Origin: Verrucomicrobiota bacterium | GTDB lineage: Bacteria > Verrucomicrobiota > Verrucomicrobiia > Verrucomicrobiales > Verrucomicrobiaceae | Direction of reading: 5' to 3' | Assembly (NCBI GenBank): GCA_009885695.1 | Contig: VFKE01000011.1 | Coordinates: 1-40,671 of the forward strand | DNA length: 40,671 bases | In this document: positions 17,585 through 25,682 of the stretch, piece after piece | Layout of the letters: each line of letters opens with the position of its first letter | How positions within the stretch are numbered: position 1 is the first letter of the stretch | Program-made: the position numbers and the translations under genes | The notes under the pieces: generated by a model | Told to the model about the DNA's origin: nothing | The model's database searches: none | The model's input: only the letters and a program-made list of their open reading frames with translations

Positions 17585-18495
17585 CTTTTACGAGAGCGAA
17601 AATAGATCTTCAGTGCGGGAAGATAATCGGCATCCGTGAGCACGGGGATATAATCGGCCCGGTTGCGTTTGAGTGAGGCGGCGAGTGAATCCCGCAACTC
17701 CTGCATGCGTTGGGAGTAAGCATCGCGCACGCCGCGATCGGAAGTGTTTACCACTATCTGCTCGTGTGTTTCCGGGTCCTCGAGACAGATGTTGCCTGCG
17801 GCAGGTAGTTTGAACTCCCTTGGGTCCATGAGGTGCACGGCCACGACGTCATGTTTCGCCGCGCAGGCGCGCAGGGCGCGCTCCCACGATGCGGTCTGAT
17901 CCCGTGGCGTGATGAAGTCGGAAATGACAAAGACCAGCGCGCGATGCGGGATGCGTTGAACGGCAAGTTGCAGGGCGGGCTCCAGGGCGGTGAGGCTATG
18001 TCGTGGCTGATAATTCAAGATCTCGCGCACGATGCGCAGCGCCTGGGCGGCGCCTTTGCGGGCCGGCAGATAGAATTCAACCTCGTCAGTAAACATGGCG
18101 AGAGCGACCTTGTCGTTATTGCTCTGCGCACTGAAGGCGAACACGGCGGCGATTTCCGCAGCGCGCTCGCGCTTGCTGTCTTCCCCACTGCCGTAGTCGC
18201 CGGACGAGCTCACGTCCACCAGCAGCAGGACGGTCATCTCTCGTTCCTCGACGTATTGCCGGATGAAGGCCTCGTTCATGCGCGCGGTGACGTTCCAGTC
18301 GATGAATCGCACATCGTCGCCCGGTTGATATTCGCGGAAGTCGTTAAACTCGATGCCCTGGCCCTTGAATCGGCTGTGATACTGGCCGCCTAGCGTTTCC
18401 CGCACCAGTCCGCGGGTGATCAGTTCAATGCGCCGCACGCGCTTGAGGATGCGGGTGATGCGGTCTTCGGCACTGCTAGTAGCGGCGGCGGGCAT
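17581..18495 (-). CDS. DUF58 domain protein
   Basis: A soluble 304-residue protein with the DUF58 signature 'GIEFNDFREYQPGDDVRFIDW' (47-67) followed by 'NVTAR', and a VWA-like core whose metal site is DVSSS (94-98). DUF58 proteins are regular partners of MoxR ATPases; here the gene lies directly downstream of moxR and overlaps the DUF4381 gene by four bases. No membrane helix is visible, so it probably works on the cytoplasmic face as an adaptor between MoxR and the BatA/B complex; that role is inference. The intergenic space to moxR, 109 bases, is largely occupied by a small inverted-repeat element. Confidence 0.92.
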   Translation of the reverse strand: MPAAATSSAEDRITRILKRVRRIELITRGLVRETLGGQYHSRFKGQGIEFNDFREYQPGDDVRFIDWNVTARMNEAFIRQYVEEREMTVLLLVDVSSSGDYGSGEDSKRERAAEIAAVFAFSAQSNNDKVALAMFTDEVEFYLPARKGAAQALRIVREILNYQPRHSLTALEPALQLAVQRIPHRALVFVISDFITPRDQTASWERALRACAAKHDVVAVHLMDPREFKLPAAGNICLEDPETHEQIVVNTSDRGVRDAYSQRMQELRDSLAASLKRNRADYIPVLTDADYLPALKIYFRSRKR

Positions 18496-18509
18496 GGCGG
18501 ATAGACGCA

Positions 18510-18601
18510 GGGTTAGGGGTTATATGTTAGGTGTTAAGCAGGGAATTCAGACCAGGCAGGCACTTGTTTTCCATAACTCATTACCCATAACTTCTAACTC
18601 T
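18510..18601. mobile_element. Gene-less miniature relative of the four-helix-bundle element
   Basis: The left end GGGTTAGGGGTTATATGTTA (18510-18529) and right end CATAACTTCTAACTCT (18586-18601) are imperfect inverted repeats around a short spacer. Both ends match those of the 526-bp element between sucC and sucD: the twelve bases ATAACTTCTAAC are identical at both right ends, and the left ends share GGGTTAG, GTTAT and GTTAGG blocks. It looks like an internally deleted, non-autonomous copy inserted between moxR and the DUF58 gene. I saw no clear target duplication. Confidence 0.55.
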
Positions 18602-18604
18602 CAT

Positions 18605-19624
18605 TCACGGCACCGGCAGTTTGTCCAGCAATTGGGCGATGATGTCTTCCGTCGTCACGCCCTCGGCTTCGGCTTCGTAGGACAGCAAAATACGGTGCCG
18701 GAGGATGTCCGGCGCGAGCAGTTTCACATCGTTCGGTGTGACATAGTCGCGACCCTGGAGGAAGGCGTGGGCCTTGGAGCCCAGCGCGAGGTTGATGGTG
18801 CCGCGCGGCGATGCACCGCAGCGGATGAGGTTCCTCAAGTGCGGCGCGCAGGATTCAGGATGGCGCGTGGCCTGGATGAGGCTGACGATGTAATCTTTGA
18901 TCTTGTCATCCAAGTGAATGTTGTTCACCACAGTCCGGCTGTCAGCGATCTGGGAAATTTGCGTGACGGGAGTGACGTCGAGATCGGGCTTGGAAGTCGC
19001 CATGCGGTCGAGCACAACGCGTTCCTCGGCAGGAGCAGGGTAGTCGACTCGCACCTTGAGCAGGAAGCGGTCGAGTTGCGCTTCTGGCAGCCGGTAGGTG
19101 CCTTCCTGGTCGATGGGATTCTGTGTGGCCAGCACCACGAACGGATTCGGCAGTGAGTAGGTCGTATCACCGATGGTGACCTGACGTTCCTGCATGGCTT
19201 CCAGCAGCGCGCTCTGCACCTTGGCCGGGGCGCGGTTGATTTCGTCGGCCAGCACGAGGTTGGCAAAGATGGGGCCGAGCCGGGGCGAGAATGTGCCTTC
19301 GCGCGGATTGAAAATCATGGTGCCGACCACGTCCGCCGGCAGCAGGTCCGGGGTGAACTGGATGCGCTGGAACCGTGCATGCAGGGCCGCGGAAAGCGTG
19401 CGCACCGCAAGTGTTTTTGCAAGCCCGGGCACACCTTCCAGCAGCACGTGGCCGTTGGTCAGGAGCGCGATGAGCAGACGATCGACGAGATCGGTTTGTC
19501 CCACGAGCACGCGGGCGATTTCGGAGCGCAAAGGCTGCACCCACGATGAGGCGGCAGAAATTTCTGCCTGGGTTGACGAAGTTGATATTTCTGGAAGCGG
19601 GGGCGGGTTGGTATCGGTATCCAT
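18605..19624 (-). CDS. MoxR family AAA+ ATPase
   Basis: First gene of the Bat operon, 339 residues from ATG 19624. Walker A is GVPGLAKT (64-71), Walker B includes 'LADEINRAP' (DEIN 127-130), with sensor-type 'VLATQNPIDQEGTYRLPEAQLDRF' following; this is the canonical MoxR core. The C-terminal helical lid holds 'GASPRGTINLALGSKAHAFLQGRDYVTPNDV'. MoxR ATPases act as chaperones that remodel or mature partner complexes; the DUF58 and VWA proteins downstream are the likely clients. The frame extends upstream of 19624, but those codons have no family character. A 65-base gap separates it from the permease gene upstream. Confidence 0.95.
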   Translation of the reverse strand: MDTDTNPPPLPEISTSSTQAEISAASSWVQPLRSEIARVLVGQTDLVDRLLIALLTNGHVLLEGVPGLAKTLAVRTLSAALHARFQRIQFTPDLLPADVVGTMIFNPREGTFSPRLGPIFANLVLADEINRAPAKVQSALLEAMQERQVTIGDTTYSLPNPFVVLATQNPIDQEGTYRLPEAQLDRFLLKVRVDYPAPAEERVVLDRMATSKPDLDVTPVTQISQIADSRTVVNNIHLDDKIKDYIVSLIQATRHPESCAPHLRNLIRCGASPRGTINLALGSKAHAFLQGRDYVTPNDVKLLAPDILRHRILLSYEAEAEGVTTEDIIAQLLDKLPVP

Positions 19625-19689
19625 GAGATTGCGGAAACTACAAAGACAACGCCACTGGCGCGAGTGTTCGTTTTGAAATAATCTTCCGT

Positions 19690-20958
19690 TCAAGTTTCGG
19701 CATCCAAATCCTCGGCCATGGCGCGTTTCCAGACATATCGCTGGAATAGCACCTTCACGGCGGCGGTCATGGGCACCGCGAGAATCGCCCCGAGCAATCC
19801 GCCGAGAATCAGCGACCACGCGAACACCGAGGCGATGACTGTCATCGGGTGCAGGCCGACGCGTTCGCCGACCACTCGCGGGCTGATGAAAAAGCTATCA
19901 ATTTGCTGTACTAGCGAGAACACGCCTGTCACGGCGAGCGGGAACACCCACCAGGGATGAGTTGCAGCAATGAGCCAGCTGCCGCCCTGAACGGAGGCAA
20001 TGATCACGGCGGTGATCCAGCAGAGCGCGAGACCCAAATACGGAATCATCCCGAGGAAGCACAGCCCCAGCCCGATGAGCCAGCCGAAGTTTAACCCGAG
20101 GACGCTCAAGCCGGCGGCGGTCGCGAGGCCGTTGATCATGCTTACTACGAGCTGGCCGCGGAAGAACGCGATCAGGTAGCGGTTGATCTCGGTGAGGGTG
20201 CCCACGACCTCATCTTTAAATTGTGATGCGCGGAGCGGCACATAATCCTGCCAGCTCTCCGAAATTTTCGGTGCTTCGGTCAGGAAGTAATAAAGATAGA
20301 GCGGCACGATCACGAGGGAGATGAGAAAGCCGAACATGCCGAGGAATCCGCCGAGTCCGGACTTGATGAACTGCCAGACGTGATTCACGAGCGCGGGCAG
20401 TTCTTTCTCGAGCCATTCGCCGCTGATCACTTTTTGCAAATCGTCGGATCCGGGGGCTGGCTTAGTTTCGTCGTTAGAGACCTTGGGAGTCAGGCTGGGC
20501 GCTGGAGGAGGTGCTTTGGCAACGCCAGTTTTGAGAATATCAATTCCGTATTCTTTGCGCAAAGTCTCATTCAGACTCGTCGCCCAATCGGAAACCTTTT
20601 GTCCGGCCACCTTGGTGTAGTTTGGCAGCACTTGGCCGAATTGGATGCCTTGCTTGATCGCCACCGGCACCACGACGAGCAGCGCCCCGGAAAATATCAC
20701 GGTCGCAACGCTGAATACCATAAAGACCGCCCTGTGCCGCGTCATATTCCATTTCATCAGCCGCAGCACCAGCGGCTCCAGCAGATAGGCCAGCACGCCT
20801 GCGACAGCGAAGGGCACGAGCAAAGGCTGGAGGAAGGACAGGACTTGCGTGCCCAGATAAATCAAGCCCACGAGCAAAGTTCCCAACGAGGCGATGGAGA
20901 GCGCAGTCACCGCTGTCCAAATCATTCGCTTCTGAAAAACACTGGGAATGTTGTGCAT
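19690..20958 (-). CDS. AI-2E family (PerM/YdiK-type) transporter
   Basis: A 422-residue polytopic membrane protein. Early helices cover about 10-75 ('FLQPLLVPFAVAGVLAYLLEPLV' is typical of the family), a helix follows near 85-100, then a large soluble insert with Pro/Ala-rich 'KAPPPAPSLTPK'. Four or more helices fill the second half ('FRGQLVVSMINGLATAAGL...GLNFGWLIGLGLCFLGMIPYLG' and 'PRVVGERVGLHPMTVIASVFAWSLILGGLLGAILAVPMTAAVKVLFQRY'), matching the AI-2E family. Members export varied substrates or act as antiporters; the substrate cannot be read from sequence. I start at ATG 20958; a TTG at 20970 would overlap the nadD-nadK stop. It probably shares a transcript with that gene. Confidence 0.9.
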   Translation of the reverse strand: MHNIPSVFQKRMIWTAVTALSIASLGTLLVGLIYLGTQVLSFLQPLLVPFAVAGVLAYLLEPLVLRLMKWNMTRHRAVFMVFSVATVIFSGALLVVVPVAIKQGIQFGQVLPNYTKVAGQKVSDWATSLNETLRKEYGIDILKTGVAKAPPPAPSLTPKVSNDETKPAPGSDDLQKVISGEWLEKELPALVNHVWQFIKSGLGGFLGMFGFLISLVIVPLYLYYFLTEAPKISESWQDYVPLRASQFKDEVVGTLTEINRYLIAFFRGQLVVSMINGLATAAGLSVLGLNFGWLIGLGLCFLGMIPYLGLALCWITAVIIASVQGGSWLIAATHPWWVFPLAVTGVFSLVQQIDSFFISPRVVGERVGLHPMTVIASVFAWSLILGGLLGAILAVPMTAAVKVLFQRYVWKRAMAEDLDAET

Positions 20959-20966
20959 GGTGCGGG

Positions 20967-22349
20967 TCAAATTTTGGCAAATTGGATTGCGGCGATCTTC
21001 TCTGCCATATCGTGATTAGCAAGGAATACCAGCTCTGCCGCTGCTGCCCTGCTCAGGCGCGCCTTGAGCGAGCGGACCCGACCCTGTTCGATGCCATCGA
21101 CAAATGAACAGACTGGGCGCGATTCAGGCTCGAGATTCTGAATCTCAATCGTGCTGTCGTAGGAGAGCAGCGCGCTCTTCCAATGCGGCGGGTCCTGCAC
21201 ATTCGATCCCACGAGAAGCCAAGCAGGGGAATTCGCCAGAAGCGGGGAGGCACCCATGCTCCGCGCGTAGGCGGTCGAACCTGCGGCTGTGGAAACTAGT
21301 GCGCCATCGGCCACGAGTTTGGGCAGGCGAGGCACGTCGTTGACACTCACGCGGAGCCACGCGCTCTGGCTGGTCGAACGCTCGACCCAGGCGTCATTGA
21401 AAGCATAGCCCGTTTTGCGTTCTCCATTTTCCATTTCAAACTCGATGAAAAGCAGAGGCAGCTGCCGGAAGATGATATCCGGCGGTGGAAATCCCGCTGC
21501 AAAAACAGCGTCCGGCGCGTTCATGAGAAATCCGAGATGTCCGGCGTTCACACCGAAAAACGGCAGGCGCCGCCGCCAGTGCTCGCGAATTGCGCGCAGC
21601 ATGGTGCCGTCACCGCCCAGAGTCAGGATAAAACCAGGATCTTTTGACTTGCAAAACGCGCCGAATTTTTCGGCCCACTCGCGCGCTCGTTCGTTGCGGG
21701 GATCGGAAGCGAGTTCACAATTCAAGCCGGCAAGTGTGCCGCGCGACCAAGAGGCGGGATTGTTGCCGCGATAGAGGCCATATCGCTCGATGTAACGTGC
21801 GGCTTTTGGTGTCAGCAGCGGCGCAGCATCGTTGCCATGCAGAAGTTTTGCGCGCACATCACTGCTGGAACCATCAAGCTGCAGCGCGATGATTTCTGAA
21901 TGGGGTGGCAAATCCTTCTCGTCGATGTGATTTCCCGGCCGCGTCAACACGATGAAACGCGATGACTGCCAGAGTTCCGCACCGTGTTCCCAGCCGGTGT
22001 GGATCGCGCTTTTCCTCTTCGCACCGTTAATAATCCAGTCCGAACCCACCACGTGCCAAGCTTCACCATGCACGGAAAATCGCTTTTCCAGTTCGTGGCT
22101 GCGGGTGAATTCGCCTTCCTCGAGGTCGAATAAATCCACGACGACGCGGTCAAGATCGCCGAAGGTAAGATCACACAATGCTGCGCGGAAGGGACCAGGC
22201 ACCTCACTGACGCCCGGTTTGTCTGGCCGCGGACCGCAGGGAACCACGCGCACCTCGTCAAAACGAGCCGCTAAAATTTCCGCGATTCTGCGATGATGCA
22301 GACCTGGCGGATTGAAGCTGCCTCCGAAGAGAGCGATGCGGCGTGGCAT
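20967..22349 (-). CDS. NadD-NadK fusion: nicotinate-nucleotide adenylyltransferase plus NAD kinase
   Basis: A 460-residue protein joining two enzymes of NAD(P) synthesis. Residues 1-195 are NadD-like: 'GGSFNPPGLHH' (9-19) is the nucleotide-binding GxFxP...H motif, 'WHVVGSDW' (98-105) matches the NadD 'GaDn' region, and 'SSSDVR' (161-166) replaces ISSTxIR. In the (H/T)xxH catalytic motif the first position is Gly and only the last His remains, which might reduce activity. Residues about 225-460 are NAD kinase: GGDGT (245-249), 'NAGHLGFL' (268-275), 'ND' (318-319) and 'STAAGSTAY' (353-361). The fusion would convert NaMN to NaAD and, after amidation elsewhere, phosphorylate NAD. ATG 22349 starts directly at the NadD domain. 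The permease gene follows by 8 bases. Confidence 0.85.
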   Translation of the reverse strand: MPRRIALFGGSFNPPGLHHRRIAEILAARFDEVRVVPCGPRPDKPGVSEVPGPFRAALCDLTFGDLDRVVVDLFDLEEGEFTRSHELEKRFSVHGEAWHVVGSDWIINGAKRKSAIHTGWEHGAELWQSSRFIVLTRPGNHIDEKDLPPHSEIIALQLDGSSSDVRAKLLHGNDAAPLLTPKAARYIERYGLYRGNNPASWSRGTLAGLNCELASDPRNERAREWAEKFGAFCKSKDPGFILTLGGDGTMLRAIREHWRRRLPFFGVNAGHLGFLMNAPDAVFAAGFPPPDIIFRQLPLLFIEFEMENGERKTGYAFNDAWVERSTSQSAWLRVSVNDVPRLPKLVADGALVSTAAGSTAYARSMGASPLLANSPAWLLVGSNVQDPPHWKSALLSYDSTIEIQNLEPESRPVCSFVDGIEQGRVRSLKARLSRAAAAELVFLANHDMAEKIAAIQFAKI

Positions 22350-22403
22350 CTGTGAATGTCGGCACGATTGGCGAAGGGACAAATGGAAAATCGCGTCCGA
22401 CAT

Positions 22404-22529
22404 CAAGGAACGGCGATTGGCAATCGCCGTCGAAGCTACCTCTGCGAAAGCACGCTTGTCTTGAAGCTTCCATTTTTTTCCGCTATTGCGGAAGGGTTTT
22501 GGTCGGCGATTGCCAATCGCCGCTCCTTG
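22404..22529. repeat. Inverted-repeat REP-like element
   Basis: CAAGGAACGGCGATTGGCAA (from 22404) and its inverted copy ending at 22529 match at 25 of 26 positions over 22404-22429 and 22504-22529. Each arm contains the palindrome CGGCGATTGGCAATCGCCG. The element fills most of the gap between the DUF1460 gene and nadD-nadK, and could affect read-through or mRNA ends. No gene is visible in it. Confidence 0.75.
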
Positions 22530-22541
22530 CGCGATCCGCCA

Positions 22542-23483
22542 CTACTTCGTCAGCTCCGCCAGTCGCTTCTTATAAGAGGAGACATCCGTCACCATGCTGG
22601 AGCGTGGCAGGGGCCGGGCGATGATGATTCCGGAGTGGTATTTGAATTCCGCCAGATAGCTGCTGAGCCGATCATCGAGTGTCACCTTGCGGTGATTTTT
22701 GGATGCATGGAGAAAGCGGCACAGACCGTCGCTGGTCTTATAAGCCAGACCAACATGCGAACAATGCCCGCCAGTCTGGTTGGTGACGATGCCGATGATG
22801 TCACCGCTTTGAATTTTGGATTCCACGGACGCGACCTTGCTCTTTGGGATGTAGTTAAAGGGAAGCTCCTCCTCCCGCCGCTCGATTCGAGCCATCTGCG
22901 GCAGGAGCGACGGATCGTTGCGCAGGTAGCGGTAGCTTTTCCAGAGCACGGTCATCTCCTGAATTTTCCGGTTCGTGAGCGCAACGGTCGGCCCCACGCG
23001 CTGCGTCACGTTCAAGATATTGCCGCGCGCTTCGTTGTCATACCACCATTCCGCCAGGTAGTGAATGCGCTCCAGATATTTGCCGGTGCAGGAACCGCCT
23101 CGATAGCGAGTCCATTCGATCTCGCTGAGCAGGTCCTGCCGCGCATAAGTCTTGCGCGGCACCTCGATCATCCGCGCGAGTCCCAGTGCGATCTCAAAAA
23201 AGGTCCAGCAATCCTGGCCCGAGAAATTTGCCGAAGGCGACTCCACACGGTCATCGATTTCCAGTGTGTAGCCTTCATACTTTGTCCCACACATCGCATA
23301 GCCAAAATTTGCGACGCGTTGTCCCATTGGCAGTTCGCGCCAGTTCTCGGACAATGCCCGCGCCACCAGGGAGTCGAATGCAGGCTTGTTCTTGAACGTG
23401 ATGCTCTGCGGCAGGCTTTCGCCTGCGAGGGCGCAGAGGGGCAACAGGATAATGAGGCTAAGTTTGAAATTATAGAATCTCAT
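22542..23483 (-). CDS. Secreted DUF1460 (NlpC/P60-like) hydrolase
   Basis: A 313-residue exported protein. A short signal peptide (MRFYNFKLSLIILLPLCALAGE) leads into a DUF1460-type domain: 'GTKYEGYTLEID' , 'FSGQDCWTFFEIALGLARM' with the likely catalytic Cys, 'TRYRGG' and 'ERIHYLAEWWYDN', and 'GGHCSHVGLAYKT' with the likely catalytic His. DUF1460 members are papain-like amidases that cleave peptidoglycan peptides, some described as N-acetylmuramoyl-L-alanine amidases. The target in this organism is unknown. ATG 23483 is chosen because it begins the signal peptide. It lies 10 bases downstream of the TPM-domain gene, so the two are probably co-transcribed. Confidence 0.85.
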   Translation of the reverse strand: MRFYNFKLSLIILLPLCALAGESLPQSITFKNKPAFDSLVARALSENWRELPMGQRVANFGYAMCGTKYEGYTLEIDDRVESPSANFSGQDCWTFFEIALGLARMIEVPRKTYARQDLLSEIEWTRYRGGSCTGKYLERIHYLAEWWYDNEARGNILNVTQRVGPTVALTNRKIQEMTVLWKSYRYLRNDPSLLPQMARIERREEELPFNYIPKSKVASVESKIQSGDIIGIVTNQTGGHCSHVGLAYKTSDGLCRFLHASKNHRKVTLDDRLSSYLAEFKYHSGIIIARPLPRSSMVTDVSSYKKRLAELTK

Positions 23484-23493
23484 AGTCGTATCA

Positions 23494-24093
23494 TTAATAC
23501 GCATACGCCGCGCCCTCACTCGCGGCTCCCGGTTTTTGTCCGCTTTCGATTTGTGCCTGCTCGCGCGGCGGGGCCGCGGCTGCGAATTTTATTCTCGCGC
23601 ATTGCAGTGCTGCGATGATTGCGGCGGCAGGGTTGCGTCGTTGCAAATCCGGTAATGCGGCGGCGGCGATGCGATCCAGGGTTTCCTGTGGAATGAATGG
23701 CTCCAGTCCATAGCCGATCATGCAGGCGGCGCGGGTGTTCGCGACATCAAGTACCAGCAGCACCAGACGGCAGAGTGCGCCGGAATCCTGCGCAGCGCTG
23801 AGGCCGCCGGTGTTGAAGAGGCAGAATGCGTGGGCGCCGAGCGGCACGCGGGGGTCTGATTCCACGAGCACGGCGGAGAAACTAAGTTGCGGGAAGGCTG
23901 GTGACATCGCCAGCAATGCTTCGTGCACCGCGCGCTTTTTCCAGAATCCGAGAACACCGGCGAGATCCGTCAGGGGGAATTCCAGTTTAGCGGGATCGCC
24001 AAAGTATTGGCTGGCGGATGCCTGGCTGAAATGGCATTGCGGACAGGCTGGGATCTGACCGGGCATAAGCAGGTGGCAGCAAGGACAACGCAT
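23494..24093 (-). CDS. Zinc-ribbon plus TPM-domain protein
   Basis: A 199-residue protein. It opens with a zinc ribbon of two CxxC pairs ('RCPCCHLLMPGQIPACPQC'). Residues about 50-165 resemble a TPM (YgcG/TPM phosphatase) domain: 'EALLAMSPAFPQLSFSAVLVE', 'LVLLVLDVANTRAACMIGYGLEPFIPQETLDRI'. The 'GYGLEPFIP' loop is characteristic. An Ala/Pro-rich tail follows. There is no signal peptide, unlike classic TPM proteins, which suggests a cytoplasmic protein. Function is unknown; the family has been linked to photosystem repair and envelope proteins elsewhere. A GTG at 24096 precedes the ATG at 24093. It is followed closely by the DUF1460 gene. Confidence 0.7.
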   Translation of the reverse strand: MRCPCCHLLMPGQIPACPQCHFSQASASQYFGDPAKLEFPLTDLAGVLGFWKKRAVHEALLAMSPAFPQLSFSAVLVESDPRVPLGAHAFCLFNTGGLSAAQDSGALCRLVLLVLDVANTRAACMIGYGLEPFIPQETLDRIAAAALPDLQRRNPAAAIIAALQCARIKFAAAAPPREQAQIESGQKPGAASEGAAYAY

Positions 24094-24238
24094 CACAGTA
24101 TTGTGATGCTAAATTAGTGAACTACAAATCAGAAAATTCCGGCAAGCGGCGTGCTTGCCCTGGAAAAATCAATCTGCAGGACAAGCGCTTCGGTTGTCGA
24201 AACTTGAATTTGGTTGTTTCCACGATTAGGGAACTTCC

Positions 24239-24985
24239 ATGAACAAACTCACAGGAAGAATCGCCATTGTCACCGGTGCCGGTCGCGGGATCGGGAAAGC
24301 CATCGCTGAACGCTTCGCCGCCGAAGGTGCGAAGGTGGCGGTCATCAGCCGAACAGAGGCCAATTCACAAAGTGCCGCAGAGGCGATCAATGTGGCGCAT
24401 CCCGGCGCGGCCAAGGCCTACGCGGTGGACATTGCAGATTTCACTGCGGTGACGGAACTGGGCAAGCGCGTCATTGCTGACTTGGGCGGCGCGGACATTC
24501 TGGTGAACAACGCGGGCGTCACACGCGACGGACTGGCGCTGCGCATGAGTGATGAAGATTGGGACACGGTGCTGGATACGAACCTCAAAGGTGCATTCAA
24601 CGCGGTGAAGGCATTCCAGCGCAGCATCCTGAAATCCAAGTTCGGGCGCATCATCAACATCAGCAGCGTGATCGGCTTGATCGGAAACGCCGGTCAATGC
24701 AACTACGCCGCGAGCAAGGCCGGACTGCTCGGATTCACCAAGTCGCTCGCGCGCGAGTTCGCCGGGCGGGCCATCACGGTGAATGCCATCGCACCGGGCT
24801 TTATCGTCACTGACATGACCAATGACCTGAACGACCAGCAGAAGGAGGGAATCATGAAACAAGTTCCGCTGGGAAGTTTTGGTCAGGCCGAGGATATCGC
24901 AAATGCGGTGGCTTTCCTCGCGAGTGACGAGGCGCGTTACATCACCGGCCAGACGCTGGCCGTTGATGGCGGGATGGTGATGTGA
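24239..24985 (+). CDS. fabG: 3-oxoacyl-[acyl-carrier-protein] reductase
   Basis: A short-chain dehydrogenase of 248 residues that reduces 3-oxoacyl-ACP with NADPH in fatty acid elongation. The cofactor motif TGAGRGIG is at 12-19, NNAG at 90-93, and the catalytic set is Ser143, Tyr156 and Lys160 in '[22 protein letters not shown]'. The ending '[20 protein letters not shown]' is the FabG-type C-terminus. '[23 protein letters not shown]' favours FabG over other SDR families. The gene stands alone rather than in a fab cluster, so a paralogue with a related role remains possible. A weak purine-rich TAGGGA precedes ATG 24239. Confidence 0.92.
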   Translation: MNKLTGRIAIVTGAGRGIGKAIAERFAAEGAKVAVISRTEANSQSAAEAINVAHPGAAKAYAVDIADFTAVTELGKRVIADLGGADILVNNAGVTRDGLALRMSDEDWDTVLDTNLKGAFNAVKAFQRSILKSKFGRIINISSVIGLIGNAGQCNYAASKAGLLGFTKSLAREFAGRAITVNAIAPGFIVTDMTNDLNDQQKEGIMKQVPLGSFGQAEDIANAVAFLASDEARYITGQTLAVDGGMVM

Positions 24986-25016
24986 AGTGGACCGGTGCCC
25001 TCGGAGTTCAGGTGTA

Positions 25017-25092
25017 GTCCGCGTGTCCTCACGCGGTCATTCCTGCAAGCTGCTTGGTGCTGTGCCATGTGACCGCGTGAGGACACGTGGAC
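25017..25092. repeat. Long hairpin between convergent genes
   Basis: GTCCGCGTGTCCTCACGCGG begins at 25017, and its inverted copy covers 25070-25092, 22 of 23 bases matching, with a loop of about 30 bases. Each arm is also palindromic (CGCGTG...CACGCG). It ends directly at the stop codon of the minus-strand gene and lies 31 bases after fabG. It may act as a bidirectional transcript end, though it lacks a T-run, or be a REP-type unit. Confidence 0.75.
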
Positions 25093-25599
25093 TCACTTCA
25101 CAACCGGACTGGTCACCAGCTTCTTAAAATAGGCCGCAGCTTTTGTCATGACAGCCTTGGGGCCGACCATCTTGATGAAAACATTGGACTGATCACCGGC
25201 CAAGATGGCGCCACAGAGGGTGTAGTCGGGGCGCGATATCTTGGTCGCACTCATGGCACCGCCGTCGAGGTAGGTGCCGTTGGCTGTAAGCAGGATGACC
25301 TTGGTGGTGCCAAAGGTGAGTTCCTCTTGCTTCACTTCGGGTTTGCCCTCGAACTGGCTGATCCAGCGTGTGATGTTGGCCTCGATGCCGCCGCTGGGGC
25401 CGCCAAAGTCGTAGAACTTGGCTTCAATGGGTGTGCCGCCTTCGACTGGCCAGGCGAGGACGGCCTTGGTCATCATGCCGGCGTTCTCTGCTTTTTTCCA
25501 AGGTGAGGCGATGATGAAGTCGAACTGGCCGACCGTGAGTTTTTCATCTGCGGCAAAAACGGAAGTTGTTGCGAGGATGAAGGTGAGGATGAATTTCAT
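25093..25599 (-). CDS. Secreted protein of unknown function
   Basis: A 168-residue exported protein I do not recognise. ATG 25599 begins a clean signal peptide (MKFILTFILATTSVFAADE). The mature part starts 'KLTVGQFDFIIASPWKKAENAG', then 'AKFYDFGGPSGGIEANITRWISQFEG' and, near the end, 'SNVFIKMVGPKAVMTKAAAYFKKLV'. Proteins of this pattern, which look like a two-lobed alpha/beta domain, recur in PVC-group bacteria, but no catalytic or ligand motif is visible. The next upstream gene on this strand encodes a cupredoxin 83 bases away, so the two could be co-transcribed. The 3' end abuts a long hairpin. Confidence 0.65.
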   Translation of the reverse strand: MKFILTFILATTSVFAADEKLTVGQFDFIIASPWKKAENAGMMTKAVLAWPVEGGTPIEAKFYDFGGPSGGIEANITRWISQFEGKPEVKQEELTFGTTKVILLTANGTYLDGGAMSATKISRPDYTLCGAILAGDQSNVFIKMVGPKAVMTKAAAYFKKLVTSPVVK

Positions 25600-25682
25600 T
25601 GGTATGGGAAGACGGTGGCTGACTTGAATTTGAGGGCAGAAAAAAGACCGTCCACAGAGACGGCTCAAAAATTTCCTGAGGA

